Assembly: GCA_018136815.1 (NCBI GenBank)
Contig: CM030934.1
Coordinates: 1,874,695-1,938,694, forward strand
Source: Isochrysis galbana
Lineage: Eukaryota; Haptophyta; Isochrysidales; Isochrysidaceae
DNA length: 64,000 bases
Direction: 5' to 3'
Positions 40,701 through 49,701 of this stretch are shown here, piece after piece. Position 1 is the stretch's first letter, and each line of letters opens with the position of its first letter. The notes below the pieces were generated by a model. It saw nothing but the letters and a program-made list of their open reading frames with translations. It searched no databases and was not told where the DNA came from. A program made the position numbers and the translations under genes.

Positions 40701-41083
40701 ACCGGCCTTCACTTAGCTCGACCGAGGCTACCGCCTACGAGCCGTGGTCGGCTCTTCATCGTTATGAGAGGGGGAGGGAAACGAGTGAAGTTTCTTCCGA
40801 CCCCGTTGTTTCCCGTCCAGCTACTCCCGAGTCAGACAACCACGAAGACCAAAAAGAAACCCACGATAACCACGACAACGACACGCCACTCCACGCCTCC
40901 GAGTCTACACTCCACGACCCATTCTCTCCATGGACCGCCCCGCCTCCGGCACGCGCGAGCTCGCCGCGTCCGACGACGCCGACGACTCTCCGGAAAACGC
41001 CGACGAGGAATCCGACCTCGCCGCTGCCGTCCGAGCGCCGATCGAGTTCGTGGAAGCCAAAGGCATCCGCGCCGAAGAGCTAG
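37796..41083 (+). CDS. Retrotransposon ORF with C-terminal phage-type cytosine-methyltransferase-like domain
   Basis: The frame is open from 37796; the first good ATG is at 38303, giving 926 residues. The first ~570 residues are Ser/Pro/Glu-rich and probably disordered, including an ESESESESE run. Residues about 575-790 form a compact domain: motif-I-like RVLVVGETSGVVSSMFLLAG, CDLYPSEIDYVPH, then DLVIAHPPCTYLS (about 630-642), FVAVENPRMHAEAR (about 675-688), FVQPWEHG, LTKGLPPLQPT and SRTYVGVAGAMAIHW. From memory of family signatures, this order matches small phage and bacterial proteins annotated as DNA cytosine methyltransferases. PPC and ENP would correspond to the PCQ and ENV motifs of C5 enzymes. 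The likely role is modification of element or host DNA; catalysis is unproven. The frame is -1 relative to gag and +1 (or -2) relative to nothing shared: the protease frame overlaps it at 40930-41083 in a different frame. A second copy follows the gap. Confidence 0.83.
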   Translation, partial: TPPTKRSYYATAEYFYGLQPVPQDSQVPDKPCHLHPPLSPASSPIAPISPNADDSILILDITHESSKPSQPSPPLYQLKPLNRYPPPLLKHPQSKTSRSAKIQPPQAQSNLQSFKSNFACPSHKTSPEYESESKSRSELPSSSYATASPSTSLSPVQSSPVSPVSITTTMEAQFSGSSPLSFESESKPVLSKPRSEPSESESESESEFTTSPSPTTRSTAGLTELQPLTEPPTTTPSAGVFTFGPPRPESESFGISGHFQNSNHNRAPFHEPPRIESKHKLTPKPSTTATVSLSEPPFRVSPQPACHSSRLHAAEPIPSVSVPSPSPIAQDSASRARVIKPVTESEISAAPSQPVLATVPLLSSQASASSSPTVATPGGFTFEPAPSVPISKVSPVIGVQHARNDESESEYKLTSPRSPRSTTGVPTPPHQPRALEELEQPSPSPSQVAESSEFESESTVISAVHPPASPSQVLRRMLRIAEPLRPLPTPAAAAEPPPWPQPSPQPASTTATSLLSPAPTPPTTECNDVSSSDVTMESDHNSSARRGTAASQTELLRPLSQPNRVPEPCPSCLSPVVSRPRRPSPPSDTPLLRVSSSIPSSEPVSTSSISESSSIRPTSLRPPVAASEHCLPLDTTATTIMRVAAINASAIQSFDSSQNNSDVGTRDDTPSPALHALASLRARASGSAVVLPRHLTEAAQELRRPRNGTLASPAAALPKHFDELCAELTKMNQRVQDGLTSGCHAPRVLVVGETSGVVSSMFLLAGADVATCDLYPSEIDYVPHFQGDALHVQNLGWDLVIAHPPCTYLSAVSSQWLSQEPGRRAALESAARVFKSMASATAPFVAVENPRMHAEARRLVGGLTPTQFVQPWEHGTGHQKATGLYLTKGLPPLQPTCVVDGRESAMANLSPSPHRGALRSRTYVGVAGAMAIHWMPVLLRHLSQQRDQTSTKKLSALELLACARCSLLDRPSLSSTEATAYEPWSALHRYERGRETSEVSSDPVVSRPATPESDNHEDQKETHDNHDNDTPLHASESTLHDPFSPWTAPPPARASSPRPTTPTTLRKTPTRNPTSPLPSERRSSSWKPKASAPKS

Positions 41084-42030
41084 CCTCATTAGTTCGAAGA
41101 CCCAAGACAGAAGCCCAAGCCCGTCTCGAGAAAGATTGGGAAAAGATGTCCGACCACCCGAGGCACCCCACCGACAAGAGAGGCCTGGGCTACACTAGTC
41201 CCAAGCTATCACCCTGTACCGCTACCAACGAGGACGACCCCTCTAGGCCCTCTGCCACGATAGCGGCAGTCGGAGTACCCGAAGAGACGACGACCAGTTT
41301 GACGACGAATTCACCCGAGCAACGACGCTGGCGACCAACCCCGTCCCTGTCCGACACCATTGCACACGTGACCGCGCACCGGCCGGAGAGCGTCGTGGAT
41401 ACCCTGCCATCTGCCTACCCAAGGCATTGTCTATATGTTCGAGATCTAATGGTCTGCCGCTCCGGCGAGGCTGCCGGCAAAGAAGGAGTAATCTTAGCCG
41501 ACTCCGCCCTCACGGTCAACAGCACACTCGCTGACACCGGAGCTGGCCCGTCGGTCGTGACCACTTCCCTCTTGTCCAGCCTACCCAACGACGCATGCGT
41601 CGAGCGGCTGCCGCAAGCCGTAGTGACACCGCTCCATGGCCCAGACGGCCTACCTCTTATCACGCGAGGCAAGGCTCGAATCGTTTTCTCCGTCGGTGGA
41701 TTTCTCTTTCGTCATACGTTCATGGTGATTGAAGGCAACCCGATGCTACTGCTCGGGAACGACTTCTTAGCTACGCACGCCGCTTCGATTCAGCTCGCCT
41801 CCGACAGCGCGGACGGCTCTATCACCCTCGGTGCCCCATCCACGGTGGCTCCTCTTGAGGTTAATGGCAGTCCAAGCCCCGACGCTCCGCCGATCTTTCG
41901 CGTCTCGACGTCACCGATAGCGGTGGTCCCTGTCAGCATGACTTGTGCACAGGTCTGTCCGACCTCCGCGAACCCAATCACGACTGACTTCTTCGAGGGC
42001 CGCAAGCCGCCGAAAACGACAACCAGCTAG
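40930..42030 (+). CDS. pol: Chromovirus protease region, left copy (cut by assembly gap)
   Basis: This frame starts inside the end of the methyltransferase frame (154-bp overlap, -1 frame) and encodes an acidic linker followed by a retropepsin-like domain with LADTGAGPS (near 41529) and LLLGNDFLATH. It ends at 42030 because one C is missing in this copy relative to the right copy (GACTTCTTC-GAGGG versus GACTTCTTCC-GAGGG). The protein was surely continuous with reverse transcriptase. In the 41190-41260 stretch this copy is the one that stays in frame, whereas the right copy has lost two C residues. Confidence 0.85.
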   Translation: MDRPASGTRELAASDDADDSPENADEESDLAAAVRAPIEFVEAKGIRAEELASLVRRPKTEAQARLEKDWEKMSDHPRHPTDKRGLGYTSPKLSPCTATNEDDPSRPSATIAAVGVPEETTTSLTTNSPEQRRWRPTPSLSDTIAHVTAHRPESVVDTLPSAYPRHCLYVRDLMVCRSGEAAGKEGVILADSALTVNSTLADTGAGPSVVTTSLLSSLPNDACVERLPQAVVTPLHGPDGLPLITRGKARIVFSVGGFLFRHTFMVIEGNPMLLLGNDFLATHAASIQLASDSADGSITLGAPSTVAPLEVNGSPSPDAPPIFRVSTSPIAVVPVSMTCAQVCPTSANPITTDFFEGRKPPKTTTS

Positions 42031-42105
42031 TCTCCGAGCCGCTCTTCAACACGGCCGATGAGTTTGCCGCCAAAGCGCCGGCGTCTTGTGGCTCCGAGTA
42101 CCTCC

Positions 42106-42205
42106 NNNNNNNNNNNNNNNNNNNNNNNNNNNNNNNNNNNNNNNNNNNNNNNNNNNNNNNNNNNNNNNNNNNNNNNNNNNNNNNNNNNNNNNNNNNNNNN
42201 NNNNN
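42106..42205. other. Assembly gap (100 N) inside the chromovirus
   Basis: Exactly 100 N, the usual placeholder for a gap of unknown size. Sequence before it (38579-42105) is repeated after it (42206-45727) with only single-base indels in homopolymers, so the gap probably joins two overlapping contigs that were not merged. Confidence 0.95.
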
Positions 42206-44707
42206 TCCAACCACAACCGAGCCCCGTTTCACGAGCCACCGCGTATCGAGTCCAAACACAAGCTGACGCCGAAGCCCTCGACGACAGCCACTGTGTCCTT
42301 GTCCGAGCCACCGTTCCGAGTCTCGCCGCAGCCGGCCTGCCACTCCAGCAGGCTGCACGCCGCCGAGCCGATCCCTTCCGTTTCCGTTCCGAGTCCGAGT
42401 CCAATCGCACAAGACAGTGCATCCCGAGCCCGCGTAATCAAGCCCGTCACCGAGTCCGAGATTTCGCCGCACCGAGCCAACGGTGCTGGCCACCGTGCCC
42501 CTATTGTCATCACAAGCTTCAGCTTCGTCCTCACCGACGGTTGCGACGCCAGGGGGCTTCACCTTTGAGCCGGCCCCGTCCGTTCCCATTTCGAAAGTTA
42601 GCCCTGTTATTGGCGTCCAGCACGCCAGAAACGACGAGTCCGAGTCCGAGTACAAATTAACGTCACCGCGGAGTCCGCGGTCGACCACCGGCGTCCCACG
42701 CCACCCCATCAACCGAGAGCCCTGGAGGAGCTTGAACAGCCGTCTCCTAGCCCCTCTCAAGTCGCCGAGTCTTCCGAATTCGAGTCTGAATCCACCGTAA
42801 TTTCAGCGGTCCATCCACCCGCTAGCCCGAGCCAAGTCCTCCGAAGAATGCTTCGCATTGCAGAACCTCTTCGGCCACTACCCACGCCAGCCGCTGCCGC
42901 AGAGCCACCACCCTGGCCCCAGCCTTCCCCGCAGCCGGCTTCTACGACAGCCACGTCCCTTCTTTCGCCGGCGCCGACCCCGCCGACGACAGAATGCAAC
43001 GACGTCTCCTCTTCCGACGTGACCATGGAGAGTGACCACAACTCCTCTGCACGTCGAGGAACGGCGGCCTCCCAAACCGAGCTTCTACGCCCATTGAGCC
43101 AGCCCAACCGAGTCCCTGAGCCATGTCCTTCATGTCTCTCACCGGTGGTCTCGCGGCCGCGGCGTCCGTCGCCGCCGTCCGACACCCCACTTCTCCGAGT
43201 TTCTTCGTCAATCCCGTCCTCCGAGCCCGTCTCTACGTCGTCGATATCCGAGTCTTCTTCCATTCGTCCTACGTCGCTGCGGCCACCGGTCGCCGCCTCC
43301 GAGCACTGCCTGCCTCTCGATACCACTGCCACCACCATCATGCGCGTGGCAGCGATCAATGCGTCCGCGATCCAGTCCTTCGATTCCTCTCAAAACAACT
43401 CCGATGTCGGCACCCGTGATGATACCCCGTCACCCGCTCTCCACGCTCTCGCCTCTCTTCGTGCACGAGCGAGCGGCTCTGCGGTGGTATTACCTCGGCA
43501 CCTCACGGAGGCAGCCCAAGAGCTTCGCCGGCCTCGCAATGGCACCCTAGCCTCGCCTGCCGCCGCGCTACCCAAGCACTTCGATGAGCTTTGCGCTGAG
43601 CTCACGAAGATGAATCAACGAGTCCAAGACGGGCTGACGTCTGGCTGTCACGCACCACGCGTTCTCGTCGTTGGCGAGACGAGCGGCGTCGTCTCCTCCA
43701 TGTTCCTACTCGCCGGTGCTGATGTAGCTACGTGCGATTTGTATCCTTCCGAGATCGATTACGTGCCCCACTTCCAAGGCGACGCGCTTCATGTCCAAAA
43801 CCTAGGTTGGGACCTAGTCATCGCCCACCCGCCCTGCACGTACCTCTCCGCTGTCAGCAGTCAATGGCTCTCCCAAGAACCCGGACGTCGTGCCGCTCTT
43901 GAGTCGGCCGCTCGCGTCTTCAAGTCAATGGCCTCCGCCACTGCTCCGTTTGTAGCGGTCGAGAACCCTCGGATGCATGCGGAAGCTCGCCGTTTAGTCG
44001 GGGGGTTGACCCCGACCCAATTCGTCCAACCCTGGGAGCACGGCACTGGACACCAGAAAGCCACCGGGTTGTACCTCACCAAAGGGCTGCCGCCCCTCCA
44101 GCCAACTTGCGTCGTGGATGGCCGTGAGTCGGCCATGGCTAACCTCTCTCCTTCACCGCACCGTGGCGCTCTTCGCAGCCGCACCTACGTCGGTGTAGCT
44201 GGAGCGATGGCGATCCATTGGATGCCTGTTCTTCTTCGACATTTGAGCCAACAGCGAGACCAGACGTCGACGAAGAAATTGTCCGCGTTAGAGCTACTCG
44301 CTTGCGCGCGGTGCAGCCTATTGGACCGGCCTTCACTTAGCTCGACCGAGGCTACCGCCTACGAGCCGTGGTCGGCTCTTCATCGTTATGAGAGGGGGAG
44401 GGAAACGAGTGAAGTTTCTTCCGACCCCGTTGTTTCCCGTCCAGCTACTCCCGAGTCAGACAACCACGAAGACCAAAAAGAAACCCACGATAACCACGAC
44501 AACGACACGCCACTCCACGCCTCCGAGTCTACACTCCACGACCCATTCTCTCCATGGACCGCCCCGCCTCCGGCACGCGCGAGCTCGCCGCGTCCGACGA
44601 CGCCGACGACTCTCCGGAAAACGCCGACGAGGAATCCGACCTCGCCGCTGCCGTCCGAGCGCCGATCGAGTTCGTGGAAGCCAAAGGCATCCGCGCCGAA
44701 GAGCTAG
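42206..44707 (+). CDS. Second copy of the methyltransferase ORF (partial, gap-edge indels)
   Basis: This repeats 38579-41083. Three single-base losses within about 500 bp of the gap (near 42467, 42480 and 42697) break the frame; from 42848 on it is open and identical in sequence to the left copy through PPCTYLS, VENPRMH and the terminal SSSWKPKASAPKS. It is best read as the same locus seen twice, not as a second gene. Confidence 0.8.
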
Positions 44708-46474
44708 CCTCATTAGTTCGAAGACCCAAGACAGAAGCCCAAGCCCGTCTCGAGAAAGATTGGGAAAAGATGTCCGACCACCCGAGGCACCCCACCGACA
44801 AGAGAGGCCTGGGCTACACTAGTCCAAGCTATCACCCTGTACCGCTACCAACGAGGACGACCCCTCTAGGCCTCTGCCACGATAGCGGCAGTCGGAGTAC
44901 CCGAAGAGACGACGACCAGTTTGACGACGAATTCACCCGAGCAACGACGCTGGCGACCAACCCCGTCCCTGTCCGACACCATTGCACACGTGACCGCGCA
45001 CCGGCCGGAGAGCGTCGTGGATACCCTGCCATCTGCCTACCCAAGGCATTGTCTATATGTTCGAGATCTAATGGTCTGCCGCTCCGGCGAGGCTGCCGGC
45101 AAAGAAGGAGTAATCTTAGCCGACTCCGCCCTCACGGTCAACAGCACACTCGCTGACACCGGAGCTGGCCCGTCGGTCGTGACCACTTCCCTCTTGTCCA
45201 GCCTACCCAACGACGCATGCGTCGAGCGGCTGCCGCAAGCCGTAGTGACACCGCTCCATGGCCCAGACGGCCTACCTCTTATCACGCGAGGCAAGGCTCG
45301 AATCGTTTTCTCCGTCGGTGGATTTCTCTTTCGTCATACGTTCATGGTGATTGAAGGCAACCCGATGCTACTGCTCGGGAACGACTTCTTAGCTACGCAC
45401 GCCGCTTCGATTCAGCTCGCCTCCGACAGCGCGGACGGCTCTATCACCCTCGGTGCCCCATCCACGGTGGCTCCTCTTGAGGTTAATGGCAGTCCAAGCC
45501 CCGACGCTCCGCCGATCTTTCGCGTCTCGACGTCACCGATAGCGGTGGTCCCTGTCAGCATGACTTGTGCACAGGTCTGTCCGACCTCCGCGAACCCAAT
45601 CACGACTGACTTCTTCCGAGGGCCGCAAGCCGCCGAAAACGACAACCAGCTAGTCTCCGAGCCGCTCTTCAACACGGCCGATGAGTTTGCCGCCAAAGCG
45701 CCGGCGTCTTGTGGCTCCGAGTACCTCCTATATACCCATGAACCTATCACGATCCCGGCCTATCATCGGGCGACGTTTCACGTCCGAATTCCGCTAGCTC
45801 TTCGAGAACACGAAGACTGCGCCATGCTCGTGGACCGACTCCCTACACGCGAGACTATTGACAGCTCTCCGCTCGTCATCCCTCAAGTAGAGAGGCCGAA
45901 ATCCGACCACACCATCGCGGTTACGGTGGCCAATACTGACCCCAAACCACTACACCTTCCGTCGTTCCATCCTGTAGCTTCGCTACAGGTTCGATTCAAG
46001 ATTCACGCTGGAACTTATCACCGCGTCGGTGACAATAACTCGCCGGATGTGATTGAGTCGCTCAACGAGGACCAACGCAAGCTCCTCGAGGCAGCCAAGA
46101 TCGACCCCGAGGGCCGTCTCTCGATGCCCCAACGTGAACAAGTTCGTCGTCTACTGGCCCGACGTATCGCTGCTTTCGCAATTGACCCGACTAACCCGAA
46201 TCACACTCACGTGATGGAGGTAGAGCTACCGCTCAACCCCGGAGCCGAAGCTCACCGTCACGCACCGTCTAGAGTTGGACGAGAGGGTGAGAAGATCATA
46301 GAGGACGAAGTTTGCAAGATGGAGTCCGCGGGCATCATTAGGAAATCAAATTCGTCGTGGGCCTCTCGAGTCGTGTTAGTCACTAAGAAGGATGGCTCCG
46401 TACGTTTCTGCGTAGATTATCGCGACGTCAACTCTAAGCTTCGTCTAGAGGACAGCCCTCTTCCCTCACGGTAG
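44554..46474 (+). CDS. pol: Chromovirus protease and N-terminal reverse transcriptase (right copy, frameshifted)
   Basis: The right copy begins as MDRPASGTREL..., loses frame near 44823 and 44870 through two missing C residues, and is open again in the adjacent frame from 44921 to 46474. The later part contains the protease signature LADTGAGPS, LLLGNDF, a connecting domain (EYLLYTHEPITIPAYHRATF), and the start of RT: MESAGIIRKSNSSWASRVV, VTKKDGSVRFCVDYRDVNSKL. It terminates right after EDSPLP because of a one-base deletion at about 46466-46470. The relative at 8694-8936 reads LPLTVEAIDRLSSG there, showing the intended continuation. The intact polyprotein would continue into the next frame. 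Confidence 0.88.
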
Positions 46475-46488
46475 AAGCCATCGACCGA

Positions 46489-49437
46489 TTGTCGTCCGGT
46501 CAAGGCAACCTCGATTCTCTATTCCTTTGCACCCTGGACCTGGCATCTGGTTTCTGGGGTATACCGATCAAAGAATCCGATAAACATATCACCGCGTTCA
46601 CTACTCATCGCGGCAAGTACGAGTTCAATTACTTGCCTTTCGGTGTTCAATCCGGTCCCTCGTATATGTGCCGCCTCATGGACGCCGTTCTCGGTGGGCT
46701 GGCATGGGAGATTTGTATGCCATACTTGGATGATGTCGGCGCCTGGTCGACAGGTGTAGGTGACTCGCTGCAGGCCAGGGAAGAGTCGTCATTCCAACAA
46801 ATGTTACACCGTCTTGATCTTGTCTTGGAACGTCTCATCTGGGCGGGCCTCACTTGCAAGATGTCGAAATGCGTTTTCTTTGCCACCTCGGCTGAATATC
46901 TCGGCCACGTTGTTTCGCGTGAAGGTCTTCGGATGGATCCCAAGAAAGTGGAAGCTGTCTCGAAAATCGACCCAACCCAAATCAACTCGATCGAAGCCGT
47001 CCGTTCGTTCCTTGGATTGTGCTCCTACTACCGCCGTTTCATCCGTCGTTTTGCGATCCGTGCAGCGCCGTTAACCGCTCTCACGCGGAAAGGGTGCGAC
47101 GTCCCGGTCGAGTCGCAAACAGAAGCCTGTCGACAGGCTATCGAAGATCTCAAGCAAGCTATCTGTGAAGAACCCGTACTTGCACCTCCTCGAGACGACC
47201 GTCCTTTCCTCGTTAAAACCGACGGTGCTAGCAAGCTCGGCATCGCCGGCGTCCTCGCCCAAAAAGACGACGAAGGGAGAGAGCGCGTCGTTGCATACTA
47301 CGGTCGTAGCTTGAGTCCGGCTGAGCGCCATTGGACAGTCACTGAAATCGAACTTCTAGCAGCGCTAGAATCGATCCGAAATTGGAGGCCTTATCTTTGG
47401 GGTCGCCACTTCACCCTCGTCGTAGACCATTCAGCTTTGCGCTGGCTTCACACGATGAAAGATCAAGTCACCGGTGGTCCAGCCTCGCGCCTCATGCGAT
47501 GGGTCCTAAAGCTAGCCGAATATAGATTCGACGTCGTGCACAAACCTGGAGTCACTCACTGGGACGCCGACGGCTTATCCCGCTTAGTTGCTCTCGAGCC
47601 TGATCACGATCCTCTCCATCTCGAGGAGAGTGACGCCCATTCTTTCGATTCTTCTGAAATTCACGACATAGTCGCCGCCGCGGTTACTTCATCCACCCTC
47701 ACCGCTCGCCGCCAACAAGCAAGCGATAGGCTCGCTCGTCAAGCATCGGAATCTTCGGAGTCGATTACCTCCTCGTATCTCGATGTGGGCGTGCCTCATG
47801 CCGACGAATTACGTCAAGCGCTCTCTACCGACGACCTCGCCAGCTCGATCCTTTCTGAAGTCGAGTCGATCCTTCCGAAAGCTTCCTCTTCGATTGACTC
47901 TAGCTCGTCGTCGAAGAAAAGTTCCCGATTCCTCCTTCGCGATGGCCTACTCTACTACCGCTCCTCAGAAGCGGAAGAGGCTCCTCTTCGTTTGTACATT
48001 CCGGAGTCCCTTCGTGACACGTACCTCCGCGCCTACCATGACCACCTTGGTCACCCAGGTGCGACAAGGACGTCTACCCTACTTCGTACTCGAGTGTACT
48101 GGCCTGGCATGTCCGCCTCTGTATCGGAATACGTTCGAGAGTGCCACGAATGCACTCTTGGCAAACCGTTACCGCGACCGCTCGCCCATCCATCCGGTCT
48201 TTCCATCGGATCTTATCCTTTCGACGTCGTCTATTGCGATATTCTTTCGATGGCGCCCACTCACGATTTCGTATCCGGCCGCTCCGGTTTTGACAAGCTG
48301 ATTGTTTTCGTCGATTCTCTCTCTCGTTGGATTGAAGCTGAGCCTTGCAACGGTAACCCCTCGTCCTCGAAATGTCTAGACGTCTTCATGCGTCTCATCG
48401 TATCTCGTTATGGAGTCCCTCGCCAACTTCGAACCGACGCCGGCTCGAATCTTTGCTCTCGATTAGTGGACCTAATTCTCAAAGCGACCGGCACGGACTT
48501 GAGCACTACTGAAGCCTATCGCCACGAAGGCGTAGGGCTAGTAGAAAGAGCTCAACAAACTCTCCTCACGATGACTCGAGTCTCCAATGAAGGCGGCGCC
48601 CATTGGGTCGATCACCTTCCGTTTCTTCTCATGTCTATGCGAGCGACCGCCGGTCGCGTCGTACCCAAGTCACCCGCGGCTATCTTGTTTGGTCGGGAGC
48701 TTCGTCTTCCAGCTCAACTTGCTGACCCTGCTCCTGTTCTTGAGTTGCTTCCATCTAGGCCTCCGTCCGATGCCGTCACTTACGCCACCGAGCTCAATAA
48801 GAAGCTTCTCGAGTCGTGGCGTTCCGCCCTCGAAAGTACTCAAGAAGCCCAACGTGAATCGATGCGCTCCGCCTCTCAAAAGTCTAAACTCGGTGTTACC
48901 TTCAAACAAGGAGACAGAGTTTGTCGTCGAATCCCTGGCCACGCCAACAAACTTCAATACCTCTACTCCGGTCCTTACCGAGTAGAAGAAGCCATCTCGG
49001 CCACTCGATACCGTCTACGCGATCTCGAAAATCGTCAAGTCAAGGATGAAGTTCACATTTCCAATCTTCGTCCGTACTTTACCGTCACCGATTCGTCTCC
49101 GCTCGCTGGAGATGAGTATTTGGTCGAAGAGTTACTCGATCGCAAGGGCGATGGAGTTTCATTCAAGTATCTCGTCAAATGGCGCGGCTATCCTCGTTCT
49201 GAAGCTACTTGGGAGTCTCGAATTGAGTTGCTTCGGCGTTGTGCTGATCTAGTTGAGTCGTACGACACCACTTTCGACCGCCGTCCGGTTCAACCCCAAG
49301 CTCACTCCGCTGTAGACTCCTCTTCAAGTCCAAGTTCAAGTCCCCAGTCTAATCAAGTTCCACGTCGAGTTCAAGAGTCAAATCGTATTCCTCCTGATCT
49401 GCCTTCAAGTCGTACCCGTTCTCGTTCACGTTCGTAG
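46489..49437 (+). CDS. pol: Chromovirus RT, RNase H, integrase and chromodomain
   Basis: The catalytic part of Pol copies element RNA into DNA and inserts it. RT motifs: LDLASGFWGIPI, the active-site MPYLDDVGAW (near 46720) and FLGLCSYYRRFI. RNase H follows (about 47210-47600) with KTDGASKLGIAGVLAQ, TEIELLAALES and VVDHSALRWL. Integrase carries the zinc module (HDHLGHPG...CHECTLGK, near 48035-48160) and D/D/E residues in VVYCDILS, LRTDAGSN and GLVERAQQ. After a GPY-type region (GDRVCRRIPG, YSGPYRVEE) comes a chromodomain at 49100-49240: EYLVEELLDRKGDG, YLVKWRGY and ATWES. Chromodomains steer chromoviruses to methylated-histone chromatin, so this protein may be functionally tied to the upstream methyltransferase. 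Frame and motifs are intact in this segment. Confidence 0.96.
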   Translation: MSSGQGNLDSLFLCTLDLASGFWGIPIKESDKHITAFTTHRGKYEFNYLPFGVQSGPSYMCRLMDAVLGGLAWEICMPYLDDVGAWSTGVGDSLQAREESSFQQMLHRLDLVLERLIWAGLTCKMSKCVFFATSAEYLGHVVSREGLRMDPKKVEAVSKIDPTQINSIEAVRSFLGLCSYYRRFIRRFAIRAAPLTALTRKGCDVPVESQTEACRQAIEDLKQAICEEPVLAPPRDDRPFLVKTDGASKLGIAGVLAQKDDEGRERVVAYYGRSLSPAERHWTVTEIELLAALESIRNWRPYLWGRHFTLVVDHSALRWLHTMKDQVTGGPASRLMRWVLKLAEYRFDVVHKPGVTHWDADGLSRLVALEPDHDPLHLEESDAHSFDSSEIHDIVAAAVTSSTLTARRQQASDRLARQASESSESITSSYLDVGVPHADELRQALSTDDLASSILSEVESILPKASSSIDSSSSSKKSSRFLLRDGLLYYRSSEAEEAPLRLYIPESLRDTYLRAYHDHLGHPGATRTSTLLRTRVYWPGMSASVSEYVRECHECTLGKPLPRPLAHPSGLSIGSYPFDVVYCDILSMAPTHDFVSGRSGFDKLIVFVDSLSRWIEAEPCNGNPSSSKCLDVFMRLIVSRYGVPRQLRTDAGSNLCSRLVDLILKATGTDLSTTEAYRHEGVGLVERAQQTLLTMTRVSNEGGAHWVDHLPFLLMSMRATAGRVVPKSPAAILFGRELRLPAQLADPAPVLELLPSRPPSDAVTYATELNKKLLESWRSALESTQEAQRESMRSASQKSKLGVTFKQGDRVCRRIPGHANKLQYLYSGPYRVEEAISATRYRLRDLENRQVKDEVHISNLRPYFTVTDSSPLAGDEYLVEELLDRKGDGVSFKYLVKWRGYPRSEATWESRIELLRRCADLVESYDTTFDRRPVQPQAHSAVDSSSSPSSSPQSNQVPRRVQESNRIPPDLPSSRTRSRSRS

Positions 49438-49701
49438 CGCTAAGTGCTAAGTCGACCGGAAGTGGATGATTAGCGTCGCGTCAGCGCCTGACCCAGCGCA
49501 ACTGCCCGAGCAAAACTCCTGTAAAAGGGAGAACGTGGTAGGACGTGGCGTACGAAATCGGGGGCCGCCGCGCTAAGCTGCCGATTTTGTGCTCGCTTTG
49601 GATCCATGGGTTAATCCTCCTCTTCTAAGTCTCTCGTCTCGTATGGTTAAATGAACTCTCTTGGCTCGACATCGGGAGACGTCTCGATTTAAGTCGGGGG
49701 G

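Noticed and set aside
42206-44707. A second, independent methyltransferase gene
   Set aside because: Apart from homopolymer indels it is identical to the first copy and lies against a 100-N gap, so it is most simply the same locus assembled twice.
46460-46490. Programmed ribosomal frameshift within reverse transcriptase
   Set aside because: A related fragment reads through the site in one frame, and frameshift sites are not expected inside the RT core; a one-base indel explains it.
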